DNA of 59,810 nucleotides from an uncultured Parabacteroides sp. (lineage in GTDB: Bacteria; Bacteroidota; Bacteroidia; Bacteroidales; Tannerellaceae): positions 1-59,810 of the forward strand of contig CAAGLQ010000178.1 of NCBI GenBank assembly GCA_900770835.1, in the 5' to 3' direction. The position numbers and the translations under genes were made by a program. Positions 36,052 through 45,492 of the stretch are shown one piece after another. The first letter of the stretch is position 1, and each line of letters opens with the position of its first letter. The notes below the pieces were generated by a model, which was not told the origin of the DNA, ran no database searches, and was given only the letters and a program-made list of their open reading frames with translations.

Positions 36052-37202
36052 TTTTCTCTTTTCTCTTTCAATAATTGATTAAACAAATCCATCCACATCG
36101 GAATAATCTTTTCAATCCGATATTGCTCCGCTTTTAAACGGGCAGCCTTTCCCATAGCCTTCCGCATCTCCTCATTCTCGATAAGCCTGCAAATGCGATC
36201 CGCCAGCCCTTGTTCATCATTGACAGGAACCAAGAAACCATCCACCCCCTCAGATATAATATCTTTAGGACCACAAGGACAAGCATACGAGACAACAGGA
36301 AGGCCACAAGACATAGCTTCTGTAATAACCAGCCCAAATCCTTCGAAAGTAGAAGATAACACAAAACCTGATGCGTTCAATAATTCTCTTTGAACTTCAG
36401 ACGTAAATCCTCTCAAATAAACCTGTTTTCTCAAATCAAACTGATCTATCAATTGCAAAAGATCATATTTCTGTTCTCCATCTCCATAAATTTCCAAGAT
36501 CCAATCAGGATGCTTTTGAGCGACTATCCTATATGATCGAATTAAAGATGAAAAATTTTTCTGTGCACTTAAACGCCCTATTGCTATAACTTTCTTCCCT
36601 TCTAAAGTATTATTAGCTGCTATGTCAGAAAAAGATATTGGATTAGAAATAACACTAACATTTTTATATCCTTTCCAATGGCTCTCTTTATCTTCATACG
36701 TTAACACAATAATACGATCATATTGCCTTATCTTGTAAAAATAGTCATACAATTCTCCCAAAATAGCCAGGGTCTTACTAAATATAGAATGGGCATGAAA
36801 CCAACGATAATTCTTGGTAAAGTGCAATTCTCTCACTTTTACCCATCCTCCTGAGATAGCAGGGATCATATTTTTTTCTGACTGCCCTACGGAAATGACA
36901 ACATCTGGATTAATCTCGTGAAGCACTTTCGCCAATTTCTTTTTATGCTCCCTTCGCTTAACAACAATTCCTTTCAGCACATGCCATTTTGATTTCCAAT
37001 CATCCTGGTAATAGTTTACATCTAAATCAATTAAATGGACTTTTGGAGACAATGGATGCACGATTCGCCCTCCCCTATTATCCGATACGATTATATAGAC
37101 CTCATTATCAGAAATATCAGCCAGCGCATTTGCCTTGACAATAGTAACTCGCTGAATACCTCCCAAGTAACGGATACTATTTAAACAATAAGCTATTCTC
37201 AT
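36048..37202 (-). CDS. GT4 family glycosyltransferase
   Basis: 384 residues, GT-B fold: N-terminal YCLNSIRYLGGIQRVT (donor-loop glycine pair), C-terminal VIAIGRLSAQKNFSSLI and the E-x7-E motif in FEGFGLVITEAMSCGLPVVSY. Retaining transferase, sugar unknown. 4-nt overlaps with both neighbours place it in one translational unit with the GT2 genes at 35062 and 37199. Confidence 0.9.
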   Translation of the reverse strand: MRIAYCLNSIRYLGGIQRVTIVKANALADISDNEVYIIVSDNRGGRIVHPLSPKVHLIDLDVNYYQDDWKSKWHVLKGIVVKRREHKKKLAKVLHEINPDVVISVGQSEKNMIPAISGGWVKVRELHFTKNYRWFHAHSIFSKTLAILGELYDYFYKIRQYDRIIVLTYEDKESHWKGYKNVSVISNPISFSDIAANNTLEGKKVIAIGRLSAQKNFSSLIRSYRIVAQKHPDWILEIYGDGEQKYDLLQLIDQFDLRKQVYLRGFTSEVQRELLNASGFVLSSTFEGFGLVITEAMSCGLPVVSYACPCGPKDIISEGVDGFLVPVNDEQGLADRICRLIENEEMRKAMGKAARLKAEQYRIEKIIPMWMDLFNQLLKEKREK

Positions 37203-38233
37203 CTATTAATCATGATTTTAATCATTCTCAGCAAACACAATACTCCAATCGTAATCCGATAACGTGCCATCAAGAAGAATACTTTCCAATGTATAGGGAA
37301 ATATCGCATAGGAACTTGACGGATACTCTTTTTATATTGAGCAGAATTCAAAAGTGTAGATAAAGCACTATATTGGGAGACAAAAGAATAGGGTGAAAAA
37401 GTGATGTTTAAACCTTGCCCTATCAAACTCAACGCCCGACGATGCGCCAAAGCCTTTTGCAAATCTTCTCGCTGCAACGGAGATATCCATTTCTCTATTC
37501 GCTGAAATAAACATTCCCACTGCTCTCTCAAACAAGGTTTATATAGTTTTGTCAACGAAGAAATATTGTCTTTCCGATAATGGTAAAACAGGAAAGGTAA
37601 ATAAACGGCTTCTTTCACCCAAGTGAAATAATACACATTAAAAAGCAAATCTTCGGTACCTATTTCATTGACAGAAACAAACGCCAACTGATGCTGTTTA
37701 ATGATGGATGCTTTATACAGTTTTCCCCAAGCAGTAGATAGGCAATCCAACTTCTCTGGCGTATGCAATTCCTTTTCAGTGGGCGCAATCAAACGAGCAT
37801 AAAGCGCATTAACAGAATCTCCTTGATAATAAACTATATCCTTGCCAAAAACATACCGAGGTCTCGACAATTGCGCATACTCTCGCACATAAGAGAATAT
37901 ATACAAATCTATCTGTTCGTCATAGTATTTGATCACCTCTTCACAACAATGAAGATCTATCCAATCATCACTATCCACAAACATTACCCATTCTCCTTGC
38001 GAAGCTGCTATACCTGTATTCCGAGCACCAGACAATCCCTGGTTTTCCTGGTTGATAATTCTTATTCGTTTGTCTTTTTGCGCATAGCTTTCCAGGATAT
38101 CTAAAGAGCCATCAGATGAGCCATCATTCACACAAATGATCTCAATGTCACGATACGTCTGCCCCACTAACGACTCCAGGCATTGAGGCAAATAAGGCGC
38201 AACGTTATATACGGGTACGATAATACTGATCAT
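37199..38233 (-). CDS. GT2 family glycosyltransferase
   Basis: 344 residues: MISIIVPVYNVAPYLPQC, VNDGSSDGS and FVDSDDWIDL show a complete GT-A core in the first 110 residues. The C-terminal part is variable. 4-nt overlaps with both neighbours (36048 and 38230 genes). Confidence 0.88.
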   Translation of the reverse strand: MISIIVPVYNVAPYLPQCLESLVGQTYRDIEIICVNDGSSDGSLDILESYAQKDKRIRIINQENQGLSGARNTGIAASQGEWVMFVDSDDWIDLHCCEEVIKYYDEQIDLYIFSYVREYAQLSRPRYVFGKDIVYYQGDSVNALYARLIAPTEKELHTPEKLDCLSTAWGKLYKASIIKQHQLAFVSVNEIGTEDLLFNVYYFTWVKEAVYLPFLFYHYRKDNISSLTKLYKPCLREQWECLFQRIEKWISPLQREDLQKALAHRRALSLIGQGLNITFSPYSFVSQYSALSTLLNSAQYKKSIRQVPMRYFPIHWKVFFLMARYRITIGVLCLLRMIKIMINR

Positions 38234-39144
38234 GATAACCCCTTTGTTTTATAACGTATGTATCCATACCAAGCAATACCAGGCAGCAAAGCTAAAAATA
38301 CCAACAACTTGCAGGGAGCCTCCTCTATAAATCGAGCATTTTGCGCCAACATGCTGTCAGCCACATAGTGTATCGCCTCCATGAACCGCCTACGAAGGGT
38401 AGGAGCCAACCGCATAGAACTCTTGCGAATAAATGCGAATCCCCGCGGATTACGGATATATTGCCGATACATATTCATGCTTGATCCATCAGGACGATAC
38501 TCCACGTTTACTAACACCTCATTCAAGGCAAGAAGCGGATAATCCTGATCAATCAATTGATACTTATAGCCTAATGAGACATATTTTTCTCCCTCGAATA
38601 ATGGATATTCTGGATAGCGACGAATAATCTCCGTACGATACACCAATTTTTTGTCTCCCCGTCCTCCCTGCGCATAAAAACCTCCCAAAGTAGTATATTT
38701 ACATCCGACAGGGAAAGGCGTACCGATCAAACGCCCTTGAAAATCCGCATCCAACCCTACAATTCCCGCTACTTGCTCTGATCCCTGCGCACGCCAAAAA
38801 GTTAGGATTTTTTCTACCGCGTCATCGGGCATATAGTCATCTGAGTCGATACAAGTATTTAGCTCCGTGTCTATCAGCCGATAAGCCGTATTATGCGCAC
38901 CATGCATCCCTTGGTTCTCCTGATAATGATAACGGATCTCTATTTTCCCTTCTTGTATCCAATGCTCCACCAATTGGCGAGTATTGTCAGTGGATCCATC
39001 ATCCACAATCAGCCATACAAAATCCTTACAAGTCTGACGCAACAAGGCTTCATATCCTAAATGCAACGTATAAGCACGATTATAAGCAGGCGTAAAGACT
39101 GTTAGAGCCTTTTTACTATTTATTTTTCCGCTGTTTTCCTCCAT
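38230..39144 (-). CDS. GT2 family glycosyltransferase
   Basis: 304 residues from ATG 39144; an earlier in-frame ATG at 39171 would lengthen the overlap with the upstream gene from 25 to 52 nt. Motifs: LTVFTPAYNRAYTLHLGYEA, VDDGSTDNT, CIDSDDYMPD. It closely resembles the 45493-46392 gene in plan (FTPAYNRA..TL start, same length, RRQTCKDF/LRQTCKDF), so the two are probably paralogues or acceptor-related transferases. Confidence 0.85.
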   Translation of the reverse strand: MEENSGKINSKKALTVFTPAYNRAYTLHLGYEALLRQTCKDFVWLIVDDGSTDNTRQLVEHWIQEGKIEIRYHYQENQGMHGAHNTAYRLIDTELNTCIDSDDYMPDDAVEKILTFWRAQGSEQVAGIVGLDADFQGRLIGTPFPVGCKYTTLGGFYAQGGRGDKKLVYRTEIIRRYPEYPLFEGEKYVSLGYKYQLIDQDYPLLALNEVLVNVEYRPDGSSMNMYRQYIRNPRGFAFIRKSSMRLAPTLRRRFMEAIHYVADSMLAQNARFIEEAPCKLLVFLALLPGIAWYGYIRYKTKGLS

Positions 39145-40250
39145 TGTTCCAAATAGTAATTTTGAAGCCATTGCGCATTGCGTTTGATGTCATAACCAGC
39201 CACGATCACTTTATCGGCATACGTTTCACGAGGATAAGAAACAGACAATGCCTTGTCAATCCTTTCCACCCACTTTGATAAAGAGTCGTTTAATGAGACA
39301 AAAGAAACCAAGTCCGTTAAGGCAACCTCCCGTGGGATCCGATCTGAAACCACACAAGGAAGACCCGCACATTGCGCCTCAACCATTGAGACAGAAAGTC
39401 CCTCCATAAATGAGGGGAAAAGATAGAGATCCATCCCCTGCAGTAAACGGTGCACATCTGGGCGCACCCCTAAGAAATGTACCCTGTCCGTTAAATGCAA
39501 ATGATCTACCTTCTGTTCCATCTGATTCCGCAATTCACCAGTACCCACCAAAAGCAGATGAGCCGAATCGTGCCTCCGTACGTAGTGCGCAAAAACATCC
39601 AATAAAAAAGCATGATTCTTCTGGCGATTGAACCGCCCCACATGTCCTAAAACAATCGCATTGTTAGGTAAGTGAAGTTCCATACGTATCTCCCGGCGCA
39701 TCTTCGCATTATAACGATATATATACGAATCAATAGCATTACATTGCAAAATCGCTTTTCTTCCTAACGCTTCACCCAGCAACCACCGTGCGGCTTCCTT
39801 TCCACAGGTGAACCCTTGCGTCAGATAAGGACGCATAGCATATTTGAAATAGGTGCGAAAAAACCATTTCACATCGAATAGGGCATGGGCATTGTGTGCA
39901 TGAGCAATAATCACCGGCACTCCTCGTCGTGCCGCTTCCCGATAGACGAAATATCCCGATTCTGAACAGTGCCCATGAATAATACGGTACTCCGGATGTT
40001 TATCAAAGAAATCTACCAATTGCTGTTTATACTTCCCGAAAGTAAGCGGATGCAGAGGCACCATACGATAAATCTTACCTCCCATCGCTTCAATCTCATC
40101 ATCATAGGCACCTCGTTCTTGACGATGCACCATGAAATCAAACTGAACTTGATTACGATCGATATGGCGATAATAGTTCATCACCATCGTCTCGGCCCCC
40201 CCTCGATTCATGATAGTAAACAGCATTAATATCCTGATAGGTTGCTCCAT
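39120..40250 (-). CDS. GT4 family glycosyltransferase
   Basis: 376 residues from ATG 40250; a GTG at 40262 overlapping the upstream stop (GTGA) is an alternative start. GT-B signatures: MNRGGAETMVMNYYR at the N-terminus, LGHVGRFNRQKNHAFLLDVF, and FMEGLSVSMVEAQCAGLPCVVS. The RGGAE codons contain a run of seven G (40196-40202 on the plus strand are C), but this motif is conserved in the family. Confidence 0.88.
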   Translation of the reverse strand: MEQPIRILMLFTIMNRGGAETMVMNYYRHIDRNQVQFDFMVHRQERGAYDDEIEAMGGKIYRMVPLHPLTFGKYKQQLVDFFDKHPEYRIIHGHCSESGYFVYREAARRGVPVIIAHAHNAHALFDVKWFFRTYFKYAMRPYLTQGFTCGKEAARWLLGEALGRKAILQCNAIDSYIYRYNAKMRREIRMELHLPNNAIVLGHVGRFNRQKNHAFLLDVFAHYVRRHDSAHLLLVGTGELRNQMEQKVDHLHLTDRVHFLGVRPDVHRLLQGMDLYLFPSFMEGLSVSMVEAQCAGLPCVVSDRIPREVALTDLVSFVSLNDSLSKWVERIDKALSVSYPRETYADKVIVAGYDIKRNAQWLQNYYLEQWRKTAEK

Positions 40251-40258
40251 CCCAATGT

Positions 40259-40951
40259 TCACTTCATTTTTATACCAATCAGTTTATGCCACCATTGGCT
40301 AAACCATTTTTTCCATTTGTTCCGCTTGATCCAACTTTGGGCATACCAATGGATGCTGTATGTGTTCTCCGTACGGCGAAGTTGCCCATTGATATAATCG
40401 TAAGGACAAAAGAAATCCGTAGGATAGAGCGTGATGTCTCCCGCATGTTGCAGAAGGCCATTCCTACCTATATTATAGGTCTCCACCAATCTTCGTGTCA
40501 ACTCCTCCACATTGGTTGTTTGATCCAATGTACCTTGGGATGTAAGGAACTTCCGGGTATGATATGCCAGTAGAAAAGCTTCAAAAAAAGGATGCTCTTT
40601 CTCCGCTCCCATCATATTTGTGCCAACCCATTGCGTTCCCTCAAAGCCTAAGAATGCCCTATCAAACAAAAGTTTATCTAATGGGCGCACCAATTCCACA
40701 TCTGTATCCATATAGATTCCACCTTCATGCACTAATGCCCATAGACGAGCCACGTCACTCACGAATGCCCATTTCTTAGCTGTATATGCCTCCTCGCAAT
40801 AGCGATTCAAGTGAATATCGAAATTGCCCTCATTCCATTCCTTTATCTCGTAATCCGGGCAATGCTTTCGCCAACTGGCTATCATGCGAAGCACTTCAGC
40901 CGGTTTTTCCTTTCCTCCAAACCAACAATAATGAATCCGTTTAGGTATCAT
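40259..40951 (-). CDS. GT32-type glycosyltransferase (DXD sugar transferase)
   Basis: 230 residues: MIPKRIHYCWFGG at the N-terminus and GGIYMDTDVEL (DXD at 82-84) identify the Gly_transf_sug/GT32 family, related to capsular and mannosyl transferases. The start ATG overlaps the stop of the Rpn-like nuclease gene by 4 nt, so it is likely read from the nuclease promoter as well as from upstream. Confidence 0.88.
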   Translation of the reverse strand: MIPKRIHYCWFGGKEKPAEVLRMIASWRKHCPDYEIKEWNEGNFDIHLNRYCEEAYTAKKWAFVSDVARLWALVHEGGIYMDTDVELVRPLDKLLFDRAFLGFEGTQWVGTNMMGAEKEHPFFEAFLLAYHTRKFLTSQGTLDQTTNVEELTRRLVETYNIGRNGLLQHAGDITLYPTDFFCPYDYINGQLRRTENTYSIHWYAQSWIKRNKWKKWFSQWWHKLIGIKMK

Positions 40952-41946
40952 TGTTCGGAACCGTGTTCCTTTTCAATATCTTCCGGTGAAAGTCCTGTGG
41001 CTTTGCAGATGAAGTCCGTATCCATACCCATTTCTTTCAGCCGCTGAGCTGTAGCAAGAAGGCTTTCCGCTCGTCCCTCCGCTCGTCCTTCTGCTCGTCC
41101 TTCTGCTCGTCCTTCTGCTCGTCCCTCTGCTCGTCCTTCCGCTCGTCCTTCCGCTCGTCCCTCTGCTCGTCCCTCGATTCGTCCTTCGATTCGTCCTTCG
41201 ATTCGTCCTTCGATTTTAGCGGTATCCAACACATCCATTTGGATAGCGATGGCATTTAGGTGCTCATCGTAAGCCAATTGCTCCTGCTTGGTCATAGTGT
41301 AATATTTCAGCTTCTCTCGTGCCTCGCTCAACCCTGGAGCCTTCGTGTCAGAACGTATGACTCCATCTTTTAAGTATTCCATCCATTCCTCTAAAGGAGT
41401 GACGGCCACTTGATTGAACTCATTGACCCGAATCAGGATGTATTCAGGGAAAATTTCTTCCGGAGCCCTTGTTACAATCGCATTCTTTTCCTTTGCGGAG
41501 ATCCGCAAATAATCCTTCGTATGCACCCCAATGAACTTATTTTGCCCATGGTAAAGATAATCATTTCCCTTTCCAATATCAAAATAGAGGATACTGATGG
41601 AGTACACCTTCTTCACCTTCTCATAACGTTCTCCCAAAGATATATGCTCTGTGATCGCTTTCGCTACCCCATATAAGATTCGCTCCAGATAATACAACTC
41701 CCTGGTGTTTTGCACTTCGATGATGATAATCTCCCCTTTGTCGTTTTTGGCCTTGATGTCCACCCTGTTGAACTTATCTTCAGCAGCGGTCTGGTTGCCT
41801 TCGCTTTCCAAGATCTCCACGATAGTCACCTTCTCCCCGATGAAAACGGTAAGAAATCCCTCCAGCACATCGAAATTGGCTTTCTGTCTGAGCAGCCGTT
41901 TGATGGCCCAATCAAAACGGATGTAACGATCCTTCAAGTCACTCAT
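40948..41946 (-). CDS. Rpn-family / PD-(D/E)XK nuclease with EGRA repeats
   Basis: 332 residues. The N-terminal 240 residues fit the Rpn/PDDEXK-transposase-like family: D63...E77-x-Q79 (VDIKAKNDKG, IIEVQN) as catalytic set. Residues 246-293 are twelve four-residue units (three EGRI, nine EGRA) that should form a charged helix, followed by a short C-terminal segment (FICKATGLSPEDIEKE). Known Rpn proteins are DNA endonucleases that promote RecA-independent recombination. It has its own promoter and a rare strong AAGGAGG site 7 nt before the ATG, unlike its capsule neighbours, so it looks like a separate inserted unit. Confidence 0.85.
   Translation of the reverse strand: MSDLKDRYIRFDWAIKRLLRQKANFDVLEGFLTVFIGEKVTIVEILESEGNQTAAEDKFNRVDIKAKNDKGEIIIIEVQNTRELYYLERILYGVAKAITEHISLGERYEKVKKVYSISILYFDIGKGNDYLYHGQNKFIGVHTKDYLRISAKEKNAIVTRAPEEIFPEYILIRVNEFNQVAVTPLEEWMEYLKDGVIRSDTKAPGLSEAREKLKYYTMTKQEQLAYDEHLNAIAIQMDVLDTAKIEGRIEGRIEGRIEGRAEGRAEGRAEGRAEGRAEGRAEGRAEGRAEGRAESLLATAQRLKEMGMDTDFICKATGLSPEDIEKEHGSEQ
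41068..41211 (-). repeat. Twelve 12-bp tandem repeats in the nuclease gene
   Basis: Nine units of the type (C/T)GCTCGTCC(C/T)TC followed by three GATTCGTCCTTC units, all exactly 12 bp and in frame. Gain or loss of units would change only the length of the EGRA helix. Near-identical units suggest recent copy-number change. Confidence 0.95.
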
Positions 41947-41953
41947 AAGCTAT

Positions 41954-42001
41954 CCTCCTTATCCTGTTCACAAAGTTATATATTTTGCGGGAACTGGCAA
42001 A
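41954..42001 (-). promoter_or_regulatory. Promoter and strong ribosome site of the nuclease gene
   Basis: On the minus strand TTTG (42001-41998), a 19-nt spacer and TAACTTTG (41978-41971) match the Bacteroidetes promoter fully; AAGGAGG (41960-41954) then lies 7 nt before the ATG. It is the best promoter in the capsule locus. Confidence 0.75.
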
Positions 42002-42004
42002 ATC

Positions 42005-43225
42005 TCACATAACATCATATAATTTATTCACCTCTTCCTCATTGCCATAATGGTGTGTATGCAAATACGCTTGGATGGCTTGTTGCTTTTTCCTATCCTT
42101 GATGAAATCCGCAAGAGCAGCAGCGGCCCCCTCCACACTGTTTGGGACGATAATGCCATCCACCCCCTCCTCTAATTGACTGGAAGAGGTCGGGAAACGA
42201 GTAATGACTACCGGCTTTCCCAGGATCTGTGCCTCTCGTACCGTGACTGCCTTTCCCTCATAGCGCGAGGGTTGCACATAAATATCGCAAAACCGGATAT
42301 AAGGATATGGATTCATCCGCTTGCCAACCAATACAAAGTGCTTCTCCATGCTGGTCTCCGCAATTACACTTCTGATCAACGGCTCATCCCCACCATAACC
42401 GACCACATACCAGCAAATATCCAATCCTTGCGCAACCAGTTGTTGACAAATATAAACAGCTCGATCAATAGCTTTTGGATAGGAGAACCTTCCAACGGTA
42501 CAAAGACGTACGGGTTGATCCGTTTGTCCCTTTCGCCCCTCAAACGCCCGCAAAAACGTGTCATCAAAAGGCATTTCCGCCTGCTCTCGCACGAATTGCT
42601 CAGAAAGGATATTCTCCATCAGCATCAGCTTGTTCTCCAACGACGGAAACTTCGAGAGAAAGCCTTTGGAAACCGATTCAGAAATAGAGATAATACGATC
42701 AAAGGCTCCCCACACCGGTAATTCAACACGGGTATTCACATCAATAAACGAATAATCCGTATGAATCCATGCCCATTTCTGCCGTGCTTTCACCTTATCA
42801 CGCACGATATTGTGTGGCGTGAGAAAACTAATAGCTAAATCATACACAACATCTCCACTTATGGCCGGAAGGAAAGGCGTGGTACAATTTGCCACATATT
42901 GGAAAATAGCTTGACACTCTTCTGCCCCTGTCCGCTTACGGTAAATCATGTCCAACAGGTGTGCCCAAATACGCCCGGTGGCAATATCCCAATACCCTTC
43001 ACGAACAATCTCACGGATTGGTCGAGTGAGTGTAGTGTATTTCTTCACCTCGGGCAGCAGATTCACTCCCTTTGGAATAAGGCTCATAAACTCCCCACTG
43101 TGCCGATAGACAAACAAATCCACTTGGCACCGCATGTAATCCAAAGCATTCAGCAAACCAATCAGCGAGCGTTCCGCCCCACCAATTTCGAGGTATTGGA
43201 TAGCGATGAAGATACGAGGTTTCAT
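42005..43225 (-). CDS. GT4 family glycosyltransferase
   Basis: 406 residues; N-terminal IFIAIQYLEIGGAERSLIGLL (GGAE loop), C-terminal LCTVGRFSYPKAIDRAVYI and PSRYEGKAVTVREAQILGKPVV with the E-x7-E pair. Retaining GT-B sugar transferase. It overlaps the acyltransferase gene upstream by 4 nt. Its stop lies 3 nt from the -33 box of the nuclease promoter. Confidence 0.9.
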   Translation of the reverse strand: MKPRIFIAIQYLEIGGAERSLIGLLNALDYMRCQVDLFVYRHSGEFMSLIPKGVNLLPEVKKYTTLTRPIREIVREGYWDIATGRIWAHLLDMIYRKRTGAEECQAIFQYVANCTTPFLPAISGDVVYDLAISFLTPHNIVRDKVKARQKWAWIHTDYSFIDVNTRVELPVWGAFDRIISISESVSKGFLSKFPSLENKLMLMENILSEQFVREQAEMPFDDTFLRAFEGRKGQTDQPVRLCTVGRFSYPKAIDRAVYICQQLVAQGLDICWYVVGYGGDEPLIRSVIAETSMEKHFVLVGKRMNPYPYIRFCDIYVQPSRYEGKAVTVREAQILGKPVVITRFPTSSSQLEEGVDGIIVPNSVEGAAAALADFIKDRKKQQAIQAYLHTHHYGNEEEVNKLYDVM

Positions 43226-44256
43226 GACTTATTACTTTTAATCCCTATCATATATTGCGCTCCAGGCAGAAAACTAATGAGATAGCATACCAAAGCAGAT
43301 CCCACGAATGTCAACAATACGACAACACCTGTTTGCAAGATGTAGGAATCAATAGCACGAATAAACGTCATCTGCCAAAGGAGATAACGCATGATAAAAA
43401 TATGAATCAGATAAATACCAAACGACAAATTGGAAAATCGGGTAAGCAGTCGTTGTGTATAGCGGTCGATCCCGATAGCCTTGGCCAATGCATCTACCCA
43501 CTTGTACCAACAGACACATTGAACGGCCACAAATATAGATAGATACCAAAAGAGATCATAAAAATCAACTTTCCACCCCTTCAATTTACATACAGCAGGA
43601 GCGACTAAAGCCATCATGAGCAAGGGGAGCAACCACCTCCACGATACGCTTGCCGAATAGTGTCTCAAATAATAACCTAACACAAAATACCCCGCATAGC
43701 CTGTAAAGTAATAAAAGATCCCAGTATTCCCAGTATTGCAATCCACCCACAAGCGAAGTATCGGGAAGCACAAACTAATCCCCCAAAGCCCCAAATAAAG
43801 TTCTATCTCTTTTCGGCTCGCACTATTTAGCCAACCGCTCAAGACAGGCGCTAACAAATAGAGTCCCATCAAAGTGTACATGAACCATAAAACCGGATTG
43901 CCTTGCACAGCAAAAGGCAGAGAGCACAAAACCCGTAACCAATCGACAGATTCCCCTCTCATCAACGCATTACACCCTAAATAGAATATGCTCCAAAACA
44001 ATGTTGGGAACAACACTTTCCCGAATCTCTTTTTCAGGAATGCCACTGTATCCATACGAACAGGGAGCAGCAATGCACCAGATACCATAAAAAACAAGCC
44101 AATACAAGGAGCCGTGAAATAGCTCAATGCGGATAGGAAGAAGCCATTTCCTTGAGCCATATCAGGTAGGGGGGCATGCATAACAATAACCATGATGCAT
44201 GCTAAAAGGCGAAGGAGATCAAGCGATTGATCACGTTTATCATTTAGCCTATTCAT
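43222..44256 (-). CDS. Membrane acyltransferase family 3 (polysaccharide O-acetylation)
   Basis: 344 residues, about ten membrane helices, with the family's N-terminal DLLRLLACIMVIVMHAPLP (conserved R/H) and LWFMYTLMGLYLLAPVLSG. Such proteins transfer acetyl or succinyl groups to surface sugars, usually on the repeat unit. 4-nt overlap with the GT4 gene downstream. Confidence 0.88.
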   Translation of the reverse strand: MNRLNDKRDQSLDLLRLLACIMVIVMHAPLPDMAQGNGFFLSALSYFTAPCIGLFFMVSGALLLPVRMDTVAFLKKRFGKVLFPTLFWSIFYLGCNALMRGESVDWLRVLCSLPFAVQGNPVLWFMYTLMGLYLLAPVLSGWLNSASRKEIELYLGLWGISLCFPILRLWVDCNTGNTGIFYYFTGYAGYFVLGYYLRHYSASVSWRWLLPLLMMALVAPAVCKLKGWKVDFYDLFWYLSIFVAVQCVCWYKWVDALAKAIGIDRYTQRLLTRFSNLSFGIYLIHIFIMRYLLWQMTFIRAIDSYILQTGVVVLLTFVGSALVCYLISFLPGAQYMIGIKSNKS

Positions 44257-44301
44257 ATCAGATTCGAATATATACTATTAGATCTCAACAGAAACACTCT
44301 A

Positions 44302-45417
44302 TTATACAAAAAGCTCCGAGACTCTCCTCATCGTCTCATTTATATCGACAAGAGAAGGAATGCCCATCGGAACAACTTTTCCTTCAATAGCATTTTGAAT
44401 GGCCTTCTCCAAGTCATCGTATGTATCACAAAGCACTCCATACTTATTATTATCAATCAGCTCATTGGGACCGCTACAATTCATGCTCACCACAGGAACA
44501 CCCAGCACCATGCTCTCTGCGAGCGCAAGACTGAATCCCTCTGCCCTTGAAGAACAGACAAACAAGTCCATCTTTGACATCAAGGCGTACGGATTCTTCA
44601 TAAAGCCAGTAAATGTAACACAATCACTTATACCCAAATCGTCTGCTTGCGTTTTCAAAACTTGTTCATCCGCTCCTGCACCAATAAGCCACAGATGAAC
44701 ATTCGGATAAACCTTCCTCACGTTTCTGATGATAGGCAAAAGCCTATCATACCCTTTCTCACGAGCCAAGCGCCCCACAGAAACAATATTATACCGCATG
44801 CGATCGACAGAGAAGAGAGAATGCTCATTGCCCAATTCCCTTATCAACGGTACGTCAACAGGATTATAAATGCTAACGGTAGAAGTTACCCCATAAGTCC
44901 CCCTCATGACCTTCTCTACAGACTTCGATACGCAGACAACTCTATCATACTTTTGGTATGCGATTCGTTCCTCCTCAAGGCTATCAAATATACCACTATC
45001 TAATGTCCAAGGGCGATAAACTAAATCCACATGCACCCATGCAATTCTCTTAGCTCGTTTATTGTTAGATGCCGCCAACAATTTTGTTGCGAATCCTTCC
45101 ACAAAGGCCACTTCGACATCAAAACCCTTTGGGACAAATAACCTATACACCAATTCAATGGGGAGCCAACTATATATCAGTTTATACTTCAACACATAGT
45201 AAAGCTTCATGATTCCCTTGTAGCGATCAGAGTGGTTTAACAAGCAATCATAATTCACATTGGCAGCCACCTCTGATTCATATCTTCCTCCACCACAAAT
45301 CGCTAACACCGACACATCATATTGATTCTTGTCAATATGATGCATCATTGTAGATAAAACTTTCTCTGCACCACCGCCTCCTAAAGACTCTATAACAAAC
45401 AATACTTTTTCCCGCAT
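44302..45417 (-). CDS. GT4 family glycosyltransferase
   Basis: 371 residues; VLFVIESLGGGGAEKVLSTMM at the N-terminus, IVSVGRLAREKGYDRLLPII and SSRAEGFSLALAESMVLGVPVVS in the C-terminal domain. The GGGGAEKVL loop and overall length match retaining GT4 enzymes of O-antigen and capsule loci. A 75-nt gap with a possible -7 box precedes it. Confidence 0.9.
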   Translation of the reverse strand: MREKVLFVIESLGGGGAEKVLSTMMHHIDKNQYDVSVLAICGGGRYESEVAANVNYDCLLNHSDRYKGIMKLYYVLKYKLIYSWLPIELVYRLFVPKGFDVEVAFVEGFATKLLAASNNKRAKRIAWVHVDLVYRPWTLDSGIFDSLEEERIAYQKYDRVVCVSKSVEKVMRGTYGVTSTVSIYNPVDVPLIRELGNEHSLFSVDRMRYNIVSVGRLAREKGYDRLLPIIRNVRKVYPNVHLWLIGAGADEQVLKTQADDLGISDCVTFTGFMKNPYALMSKMDLFVCSSRAEGFSLALAESMVLGVPVVSMNCSGPNELIDNNKYGVLCDTYDDLEKAIQNAIEGKVVPMGIPSLVDINETMRRVSELFV

Positions 45418-45458
45418 ACCCCTTTCTCTACCTATTTTCGGTACTTCACTCTTTACTC

Positions 45459-45466
45459 CAAATATA
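45459..45466 (-). promoter_or_regulatory. Possible internal promoter before the GT4 gene at 44302
   Basis: TATATTTG on the minus strand fits TAnnTTTG and lies 41 nt upstream of the ATG at 45417; no TTTG at the proper distance. Might allow transcription of the left half of the locus independently. Confidence 0.35.
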
Positions 45467-45492
45467 GTATCCTATTTCCAATCGTACACGTT

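Noticed and set aside
40196..40202. G7 tract in the GT4 gene at 39120 as a fourth switch
   Set aside because: The run encodes the conserved Arg-Gly-Gly-Ala-Glu loop of GT4 enzymes and is one base shorter than the others; chance and codon choice explain it well enough.
41068..41211. CRISPR-like array
   Set aside because: Units are 12 bp without spacers, in frame within the nuclease gene.
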